DNA of 10,702 nucleotides, taken from assembly GCA_049682815.1 (NCBI GenBank), contig JBAUII010000141.1, forward strand, positions 1 to 10,702, written 5' to 3'. The notes beneath the pieces are model-generated. The model was not told where the DNA came from and made no database searches. It saw only the letters and a program-made list of their open reading frames with translations. This DNA comes from DASWID01 sp049682815 (GTDB taxonomy: Bacteria; Desulfobacterota_D; UBA1144; Nemesobacterales; CSP1-2). The number at the start of each line of letters is the position of its first letter. The first letter of the stretch is position 1. The translations under genes and the position numbers were made by a program. Shown one piece after another: positions 6,360-10,702 of the stretch.

Positions 6360-8646
6360 TAGATCAAATCTTAGGTGTACAATCATAACTGTCTTTTCCC
6401 TCTTGATCAGTCTGATTTTTGTTCCTGTATTTGCAATAGGACAGGAAACTATCGCAAAAATCGAAATTGAGGGAAATAAAAGGATTGAGACAAACATTAT
6501 CAAAAACAATCTTTCTTCGAGAGAGGGCGAGCCTCTATCACCAGACACCGTCAGGGAAGATATAAAAAATATTTATAAATTGGGGTTCTTTGAAGACGTA
6601 TCTGCGGAGGTTGAGCAAACTCCTGAAGGAGTTGTGCTTATATATAGAGTCAAAGAAAAACCTGTTGTTGTAGATCTCAGGATTAGAGGGAATGATGAGA
6701 TAAAAAATGAAGAGATAATGGATGTAATAGATGTGAAAGAGGGTCGTATTATCGAGCTTAACAAGGTTAAGAAGAGTGTTGAGGCGATAGAGAAACTATA
6801 TGCCGAGAAGGGTTATGTTGCAAGGAAGGTTACCTATAACATTGAACCGAAGGGAGAGGGGACTGTAAGTGTCACCTTTGACATACAGGAAGGAAAACGA
6901 GCCTATATTAAGAAGGTTAATTTTATAGGGAATGAAGCCCTTAAGACAAAGCAACTGAAAGAAGGCTTATACACAAAAACAAAAGGAATGTTTTCGTTTA
7001 TAACAAAAAGCGGTTTGTATAACCCAAATGAGATTGATAATGACACACAAAGAATCAGGGCGAAATACTATAATAACGGCTATCTGGATGTGAAGGTGAA
7101 TAAACCGGAGATTGAGTTCAACGAGGAAGAAGATGGTTATGTGGTAACGTTCAGAATTGAAGAGGGTAAGCAGTACAAAATCAAGGATATCACTTTTAAT
7201 GGAGATTTGGTTGTTCCAGAGGAGGAGCTGCTCTCGCTCCTCAAGTTGAAAAGTGGAGAAATATTCCGCGGTGAGCAGCTGGCCGATGATATCGAAAAAC
7301 TCACCACGTTTTATGGTGATAAGGGATACGCGTTTGCCAATGTGGACCCCGGCGTCAAACAGAATAGGGAAGAACTCACGGTTGATTTAAATTTTCTGAT
7401 TGAGAAGGGGCCGGAGGTATCTATAAGAGACATAGATATTGTAGGCAACACTAGAACAAAGGATAAGGTTATAAGAAGGGAAATTCCCATCGAAGAAGAA
7501 CAACTATATAGCACAACCAAGGTGGATGCGATTAAACCGAGGGTTTCAAGGCTCGGCTTTTTTGATGAGAACGTTGAAGTTGCTACCAATCGTGTTCCTG
7601 GGACCGATAATCAGGTCGATCTTAGTGTCAAGGTAAAGGAGAAGCCAACGGGCTTCTTCAGCGTGGCTGGTGGATTTAGTTCGGTTGAGACAATTATCTT
7701 TGCCGGTCAGATTCAGGAATCAAATATTTTCGGCACCGGGAAACGGATATCTTTAAATGCGCAGATCGGCGGCGTAACTCAGCTATTTTTCCTTAATTAT
7801 ACAGACCCCCACTTTCTCGACTCTGACTGGACTCTTGATGCAGTTGGCTTCAGATCGAAACAGGTATTTAGGGACTTTGACAGGGAGGCATGGGGTGGAT
7901 CTTTAACAGTTGGGCGCAGGATATTTAGTCACTTGAGCGGATCACTAACTTATAGGCTGGAGAGTCTAAAAATCAGCGATGTTGATAGAAATGCTTCATT
8001 CCTAATAACTGAGCAGTCGCAAACCGTCAGTAGCTTCGCGCTTGGGTTTGGATGGGATACATTGAACAATGTACTTGATCCTACAAGGGGAAATATATCG
8101 AGGACGAGCATCGAGTATGCGGGGCCTTTTGGTGGAGATACAGATTTTATTAGATATAATATCTCATCGAGACAATTCATACCATTTTGGTATAATACGT
8201 ATTTTTCGGTGTTTGGAACATATGGCATAATAGATTTTCAAAACATAGGGAATGAGTTGGTTGTCGCTGAAAGATATTTCCTAGGAGGCCCAAATACCCT
8301 CAGAGGCTTTGGTTTTAGGAGAGTTAGTCCACGCGTTCCTGTCCCAGACGGAGGTTTTGTTCTTATAGGCGGGGTTCAGCAATTACTGTTTCAGGTCGAT
8401 TACATTTTTCCAATTCTTTCTCAGGTAGGCCTTAAAGGGGTTTTATTTTTTGATATAGGTAATGTATTTAATGATGGACAAGATCTTACCCTGAATCCCA
8501 GTGATCTAAGGAAGGATTGGGGACTTGGTTTTAGGTGGAATTCGCCTCTGGGTCCATTGAGACTTGAAGTCGGGTTTCCCATTGGTACTCGACTTCCCGG
8601 AGAGAAATCTTACGAGATTCAGTTTACGATAGGTACATTATTTTAG
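6349..8646 (+). CDS. bamA: Outer-membrane protein assembly factor BamA
   Basis: BamA is the core of the BAM complex, which folds beta-barrel proteins into the outer membrane. It has 765 residues. A signal peptide (1 to about 29-31) has the basic start MRNSRSNLR, hydrophobic core TVFSLLISLIFVPV and a cleavage site near VFA or AIG. Five POTRA repeats follow at about 34-103, 105-182, 185-273, 276-354 and 357-432, recognisable by repeated starts such as IEIEGNKRIE, LRIRGNDEI, VNFIGNEAL, ITFNGDLVV and IDIVGNTRT. The barrel (435-765) contains GGPNTLRGF (646-654), the L6 [VL]RGF motif that contacts the barrel interior, and ends in Phe, the usual C-terminal signal of outer-membrane barrels. The start lies inside lolD (11-nt overlap). 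No later Met would keep the signal peptide, so ATG 6349 is well supported. Confidence 0.97.
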   Translation: MRNSRSNLRCTIITVFSLLISLIFVPVFAIGQETIAKIEIEGNKRIETNIIKNNLSSREGEPLSPDTVREDIKNIYKLGFFEDVSAEVEQTPEGVVLIYRVKEKPVVVDLRIRGNDEIKNEEIMDVIDVKEGRIIELNKVKKSVEAIEKLYAEKGYVARKVTYNIEPKGEGTVSVTFDIQEGKRAYIKKVNFIGNEALKTKQLKEGLYTKTKGMFSFITKSGLYNPNEIDNDTQRIRAKYYNNGYLDVKVNKPEIEFNEEEDGYVVTFRIEEGKQYKIKDITFNGDLVVPEEELLSLLKLKSGEIFRGEQLADDIEKLTTFYGDKGYAFANVDPGVKQNREELTVDLNFLIEKGPEVSIRDIDIVGNTRTKDKVIRREIPIEEEQLYSTTKVDAIKPRVSRLGFFDENVEVATNRVPGTDNQVDLSVKVKEKPTGFFSVAGGFSSVETIIFAGQIQESNIFGTGKRISLNAQIGGVTQLFFLNYTDPHFLDSDWTLDAVGFRSKQVFRDFDREAWGGSLTVGRRIFSHLSGSLTYRLESLKISDVDRNASFLITEQSQTVSSFALGFGWDTLNNVLDPTRGNISRTSIEYAGPFGGDTDFIRYNISSRQFIPFWYNTYFSVFGTYGIIDFQNIGNELVVAERYFLGGPNTLRGFGFRRVSPRVPVPDGGFVLIGGVQQLLFQVDYIFPILSQVGLKGVLFFDIGNVFNDGQDLTLNPSDLRKDWGLGFRWNSPLGPLRLEVGFPIGTRLPGEKSYEIQFTIGTLF

Positions 8647-8648
8647 TT

Positions 8649-8655
8649 AAGGAGG
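8649..8655 (+). promoter_or_regulatory. Strong ribosome binding site of skp
   Basis: AAGGAGG lies 6 nt before ATG 8662, close to the consensus and the best Shine-Dalgarno in the envelope cluster. The genes before it rely on overlap or weak sites. This suggests that the small chaperone is made in excess over BamA, which fits a stoichiometric holdase. That is inference. Confidence 0.75.
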
Positions 8656-8661
8656 CAGTAA

Positions 8662-9171
8662 ATGAGAACTCTAACTGTTGCTTTTTTGTTTACGGTTTTA
8701 ACATCAGGATTATCCTATGCCCAGTCAACCGCGAAGATTGGATATATTGATCTACAACGTGTTATCCTTGAGTCTAAAGCTGGAAAGACGGCAAAGAGTG
8801 CTTTTGAACGAGAGTTTAATCAAAAAGCGGCATTGATCGAACAAAAAAAAGCGGCCCTGGATCAAGAGAGGGAGAGTTTTTTGAAGCAATCTGCCGTTAT
8901 GGATGAGGAAGCAAGGTTAATAAAAGCCGACGAATTACAGAGAAAGGAGAAGGATCTCAATAGGACTCGCGACGATTACAGAGATGAACTTCAGAGGCGT
9001 GATCTCGATCTATCAAAGCAAATATTATCTCAGGTTGTGGTGATTATAAATAATATTGGCCAATCCGAGGGTTATGAGATCATTGTAGAAAAGAGTGAGG
9101 GTGGAATCCTGTGTTGCAAAGGTGCCGATATTACTGATAGAGTGATTAAGGCTTTTGACGCCAAGAAGTGA
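8662..9171 (+). CDS. skp: Periplasmic chaperone Skp (OmpH family)
   Basis: Skp is a periplasmic holdase that binds unfolded outer-membrane proteins after Sec export and delivers them to BAM; it works as a trimer with long coiled-coil arms. It has 169 residues, normal for the family. The signal peptide is residues 1-20, with cleavage after SYA. The mature start, KIGYIDLQRVILESKAGK (25-42), is the OmpH hallmark strand and turn. A charged heptad-rich region (about 43-125) forms the coiled-coil arm. The C-terminal strand and helix (EGYEIIVEKSEGG, then ITDRVIKAF) complete the trimer body. Two adjacent cysteines (151-152) are odd at this site. It sits 15 nt after bamA, the common arrangement, and so is probably cotranscribed. 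Confidence 0.92.
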   Translation: MRTLTVAFLFTVLTSGLSYAQSTAKIGYIDLQRVILESKAGKTAKSAFEREFNQKAALIEQKKAALDQERESFLKQSAVMDEEARLIKADELQRKEKDLNRTRDDYRDELQRRDLDLSKQILSQVVVIINNIGQSEGYEIIVEKSEGGILCCKGADITDRVIKAFDAKK

Positions 9172-9207
9172 TAAAATTACTTAGGCGAATTAAATTGCAC
9201 TGTTTTT

Positions 9208-9234
9208 TTGACATATTGGCATAAATAATAAATT
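9208..9234 (+). promoter_or_regulatory. Weak candidate promoter before fabZ
   Basis: A perfect TTGACA lies at 9208-9213 in the 77-nt gap between skp and fabZ. The best -10 is TAAATT at 9229-9234 (4/6), with only 15 nt spacing. It could give fabZ some expression separate from the lysS-skp operon. The -10 is poor and the region is AT-rich, so this is tentative. Confidence 0.25.
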
Positions 9235-9248
9235 CGTAAGGTGGAAGC

Positions 9249-9689
9249 ATGATATACAGTAAAGAGGAGATAGAAAAATTCATTCCACACAGGGATCCTT
9301 TTCTTTTTGTCGACAGTGTAATTGAGCTTGAGCCAGAGGTGAGGATCATTGCATCAAAGCGTTTTGGCAATGAATTAGACTTTTTTAGGGGTCATTTTCC
9401 TGGCAATCCGATAGTGCCCGGGGTTATTCTCCTCGAGGCTCTCGCACAGGCTGGAGGGATTTTATTTGCTTCTTCCTATCCCGAAAAAATTAAAGAGAAG
9501 GGCAGATTCAATGTTTATCTTATGGGTGTTGAAAACGTCAAATTCAGGAAACCGGTTTTACCAGGTGATAATGTGAAGCTGGAAGTAAAACTTCTAAAAA
9601 ATAGGTTAAGGGGCCTGAAGTTTAGTGGCGAGGCGTTCGTAGGGAAGAATAAGGTCGCCGAAGCCCAAATCCTTGCCGCAATTGTCTAG
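9249..9689 (+). CDS. fabZ: (3R)-hydroxyacyl-ACP dehydratase FabZ
   Basis: FabZ dehydrates beta-hydroxyacyl-ACP to trans-2-enoyl-ACP in type II fatty acid synthesis in the cytoplasm. It has 146 residues, typical for the family. The N-terminal IEKFIPHRDPFLFVD (8-22) is the usual opening. The catalytic pair is visible: His49 in RGHFPGNPIVPG (47-58) and Glu63 in LLEALAQAGG (61-70), 14 residues apart as in E. coli (His54 and Glu68). KFRKPVLPGD (97-106) is the conserved later strand and turn. ATG 9249 has AAGGTGG at 9238-9244. In many Gram-negatives fabZ lies in skp-lpxD-fabZ-lpxA, where it shares beta-hydroxyacyl-ACP with lipid A synthesis. Here neither lpx gene is adjacent. FabA is unlikely: it is longer and has Asp instead of this Glu. 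Confidence 0.95.
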   Translation: MIYSKEEIEKFIPHRDPFLFVDSVIELEPEVRIIASKRFGNELDFFRGHFPGNPIVPGVILLEALAQAGGILFASSYPEKIKEKGRFNVYLMGVENVKFRKPVLPGDNVKLEVKLLKNRLRGLKFSGEAFVGKNKVAEAQILAAIV

Positions 9690-9736
9690 TCTATCAAGGT
9701 TTATATTTAAACTTATGATAAATTTGATAATTTCTC

Positions 9737-9766
9737 TTGCTATGTTAATTTAAATCCCTTTATATA
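9737..9766 (+). promoter_or_regulatory. Candidate promoter of the tRNA-tuf operon
   Basis: TTGCTA at 9737-9742 (4/6) and TATATA at 9761-9766 are 18 nt apart in the AT-rich 141-nt gap between fabZ and the first tRNA; an overlapping TATAAA lies at 9763-9768. Transcription would start near 9773, giving a 5' leader of about 58 nt before tRNA-Thr. A strong stable-RNA promoter is expected here, but these boxes are only fair. No intrinsic terminator for the upstream operon is visible in the same gap. Confidence 0.3.
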
Positions 9767-9830
9767 AATCCTTTTCTCCAGTAATATTTCAATAAGAGGG
9801 ATATGATTTCACTTGATGTATCAATGAGAA

Positions 9831-9905
9831 GCTGGCGTAGCTCAGTGGTAGAGCAGCTGATTTGTAATCAGCAGGTCGGGGGTTCAAATCCCTTCGCCAG
9901 CTCCA
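9831..9905 (+). tRNA. tRNA-Thr(TGT)
   Basis: A complete cloverleaf of 75 nt includes an encoded CCA (9903-9905). The acceptor GCTGGCG pairs with CGCCAGC at 9895-9901, and the discriminator is T. The anticodon stem GCTGA/TCAGC encloses the loop TTTGTAA, with anticodon TGT at 9863-9865 reading ACA and, by wobble, other ACN codons. The T-arm stem is GGGGG with CCCTT, including two G-T pairs at its base. It is the first gene of the cluster and corresponds in order to thrU of E. coli. Confidence 0.97.
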
Positions 9906-9946
9906 GTTTGAATTGGATTGTAGATCGCGGAATCAAAGTAATTCTT

Positions 9947-10020
9947 GCTACAGAGGTCACAGAGAAAATTGAGAAAGTTTACTTAAATAAAATTTTTAAA
10001 GGCTCTGTGTTCTCTGTGGC
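9947..10020 (+). repeat. 74-bp palindromic repeat, copy 1 (between tRNA-Thr and tRNA-Tyr)
   Basis: Imperfect 18-nt inverted arms lie at 9947-9964 and 10003-10020 (right arm CTCTGTGTTCTCTGTGGC; 15 of 18 positions match its reverse complement, and two of the three mismatches are G-T pairs). They enclose an AT-rich 38-nt centre containing ACTTAAATAAAATTTTTAAA. The same element recurs at 10178-10251 in the same orientation with 67 of 74 identical bases. CACAGAGA-rich repeats of this look are scattered through many bacterial genomes, as I recall. No ORF is plausible within it. Confidence 0.85.
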
Positions 10021-10063
10021 TAAAAGAAGTGATGATTCGGGAATTCCAAATTCGACGTATGAG

Positions 10064-10149
10064 GGGGAGGTGGCTGAGTGGACAAAGGCAGCAGACTGTA
10101 AATCTGCCGGCGCGAGCCTACGCAGGTTCGAATCCTGCCCTCCCCACCA
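10064..10149 (+). tRNA. tRNA-Tyr(GTA)
   Basis: This is an 86-nt class II tRNA with encoded CCA (10147-10149). The acceptor GGGGAGG pairs with CCTCCCC at 10139-10145, and the discriminator is A. The anticodon stem GCAGA/TCTGC encloses loop CTGTAAA with anticodon GTA at 10098-10100. A long variable arm (CGGCGCGAGCCTAC) is present, as expected for bacterial tRNA-Tyr. The T-stem is GCAGG/CCTGC. It lies between the two direct copies of the 74-bp repeat. Confidence 0.97.
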
Positions 10150-10177
10150 AAGTTTTCGATTTAAGGATAAGGAATTT

Positions 10178-10251
10178 GCCACGGAGTTCACGGAGAAAAT
10201 AGAGAAAGTGTACTTAAATAAAATTTTTAAAAGCTCTGTGTTCTCTGTGGC
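10178..10251 (+). repeat. 74-bp palindromic repeat, copy 2 (between tRNA-Tyr and tRNA-Gly)
   Basis: It has the same length and orientation as copy 1, with seven substitutions: four in the left arm, two in the centre and one at the base just before the right arm. The right arm (10234-10251) is identical in both copies. The left arm GCCACGGAGTTCACGGAG matches its partner's reverse complement at 14 of 18 positions. The identity extends only two bases past the right arm (TA), so the unit is well bounded on that side. The 20-nt AT-rich core is perfectly conserved. Confidence 0.85.
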
Positions 10252-10261
10252 TATTAGTCAG

Positions 10262-10335
10262 GCGGGAGTAGCTCAGTTGGCTAGAGCGTCAGCCTTCCAA
10301 GCTGAGGGTCGCGGGTTCGAGTCCCGTCTCCCGCT
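10262..10335 (+). tRNA. tRNA-Gly(TCC), no encoded CCA
   Basis: The acceptor GCGGGAG pairs with CTCCCGC at 10328-10334, and the discriminator is T (10335). The anticodon stem TCAGC/GCTGA encloses loop CTTCCAA with anticodon TCC at 10296-10298, reading GGA and GGG. The T-arm is GCGGG/CCCGT. The bases after the discriminator are CAA rather than CCA, unlike the other three tRNAs, so the 3' end must be completed by the CCA-adding enzyme. It corresponds in position to glyT of E. coli. Confidence 0.97.
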
Positions 10336-10348
10336 CAAATATCGCGGT

Positions 10349-10424
10349 GCCCACGTAGCTCAGTCGGCAGAGCACATCCTTGGTAAGGATGAGGTCAGCG
10401 GTTCAAGTCCGCTCGTGGGCTCCA
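10349..10424 (+). tRNA. tRNA-Thr(GGT)
   Basis: This 76-nt tRNA has encoded CCA (10422-10424). The acceptor GCCCACG pairs with CGTGGGC at 10414-10420, and the discriminator is T. The anticodon stem CATCC/GGATG encloses loop TTGGTAA with anticodon GGT at 10382-10384, reading ACC and ACT. Only 13 nt separate it from tRNA-Gly, against 158 and 112 nt for the two repeat-bearing spacers. It is the last tRNA before tuf, like thrT in E. coli. Confidence 0.97.
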
Positions 10425-10442
10425 AAGTGTTTAATGGAAGGA

Positions 10443-10551
10443 AAGCACCAAATCTCAAATTACAAATTCCAAATGATGTGGATTGGCACTACTGTTTGCT
10501 ATTTTATAATTGAGAAACTGAAATTTATTTGTAATTTGGTACTCGGTGCTT
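10443..10551 (+). repeat. Imperfect inverted repeat between tRNA-Thr(GGT) and tuf
   Basis: Two 25-nt arms, 10443-10467 and 10527-10551, are reverse complements at 21 of 25 positions. They share AAGCACC at the outer end and AAATTACAAAT at the inner end. The spacer between them is 59 nt. The composition (words such as AAATTACAAATTCCAAAT and CCAAGCACC) is that of AT-rich dispersed repeats I recall from several bacterial genomes. It is unrelated in sequence to the two repeats around tRNA-Tyr. It fills most of the 162-nt gap before tuf, and there is no T run to make it an intrinsic terminator. Confidence 0.7.
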
Positions 10552-10572
10552 GGAATTTGAGTTGATTTATTT

Positions 10573-10579
10573 GGGAGGT
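10573..10579 (+). promoter_or_regulatory. Ribosome binding site of tuf
   Basis: GGGAGGT lies 7 nt before ATG 10587, a strong Shine-Dalgarno as expected for a highly expressed translation factor. Confidence 0.8.
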
Positions 10580-10586
10580 AAATATC

Positions 10587-10702
10587 ATGTCTAAGGCGAG
10601 ATTTGAGAGGGGGAAGCCGCACTTAAATATAGGGACGGTGGGACATGTGGATCATGGTAAGACGACGTTGACGGCGGCGATAACGAAGGTATTGGAGAAG
10701 CA
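10587..10702 (+). CDS. tuf: Elongation factor Tu, N-terminal part (cut by window edge)
   Basis: EF-Tu is the GTPase that delivers aminoacyl-tRNA to the ribosome. Thirty-eight complete codons are visible of about 395-400. The start MSKARFERGKPHLNIGTVGH is the standard EF-Tu N-terminus, and the G1 P-loop GHVDHGKT (19-26) is intact. The gene follows four tRNA genes in the same order as E. coli tufB, so it is probably cotranscribed with them. The codon choice is striking: all five threonines are ACG and all three alanines GCG, while the other genes of the window use mixed third bases. Confidence 0.97.
   Translation, partial: MSKARFERGKPHLNIGTVGHVDHGKTTLTAAITKVLEK

Noticed and set aside
9203..9209. 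T7 run after skp as intrinsic terminator
   Set aside because: No stable GC-rich stem precedes it; the nearest pairing (CGAATTAAATTG) is weak.
9979..10191. 70-codon minus-strand frame with WGGQDSNLRRLAPADLQSA
   Set aside because: This is the antisense of tRNA-Tyr, a classic misannotated protein. It has no support as a gene.
9803..10513. 236-codon open frame on the + strand through the tRNA cluster
   Set aside because: It runs through all four tRNA genes. Peptides such as VAEWTKAADCKSAGASLRRF are well-known false translations of tRNAs. The tRNA cloverleaves explain the sequence.

Overview
The window reads as a chromosomal, mostly housekeeping stretch of a Gram-negative (diderm) bacterium. The evidence is a signal-peptide-bearing BamA with POTRA domains and a barrel, a Skp/OmpH chaperone, and a Lol lipoprotein-export transporter. 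The gene order lysS - lolC/E - lolD - bamA - skp - fabZ is typical of delta-proteobacteria-like lineages (Desulfobacterota and relatives). By eye the sequence is moderately AT-rich. I cannot name a genus. All convincing genes lie on the + strand.

Layout. Positions 1-50 hold the last codons of what looks like an amidohydrolase. A 442-bp gene-free gap follows, with three small palindromes. Next come a 12-TM major facilitator transporter (493-1683), a small protein resembling DUF6573 proteins (best start TTG at 1809), and a PaaI-type hotdog thioesterase (2380-2790). The core is a tightly packed envelope operon. lysS, lolC/E and lolD are joined by ATGA stop/start overlaps, lolD overlaps bamA by 11 nt, and skp follows 15 nt later behind the best Shine-Dalgarno in the window. 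fabZ lies 77 nt further on. lpxD, which often sits between skp and fabZ, and lpxA, which often follows fabZ, are both absent here.

The right end carries tRNA-Thr(TGT), tRNA-Tyr(GTA), tRNA-Gly(TCC), tRNA-Thr(GGT) and then the start of tuf (EF-Tu). This is the same order as the E. coli thrU-tyrU-glyT-thrT-tufB operon. Here three of the spacers are enlarged by palindromic repeats. Two 74-bp copies of one repeat (67/74 identical) flank tRNA-Tyr, and a different inverted repeat sits between the last tRNA and tuf.

How the genes work together. LolC/E and LolD would extract lipoproteins from the inner membrane, including partners of BamA. Skp carries unfolded outer-membrane proteins to BamA for insertion. 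FabZ supplies acyl chains for phospholipids and lipid A. LysS, the tRNAs and EF-Tu serve translation. I see no defence system, insertion sequence with a transposase, CRISPR array or phage gene. The repeats within the tRNA-tuf operon are the most unusual thing in the window; the rest is ordinary.
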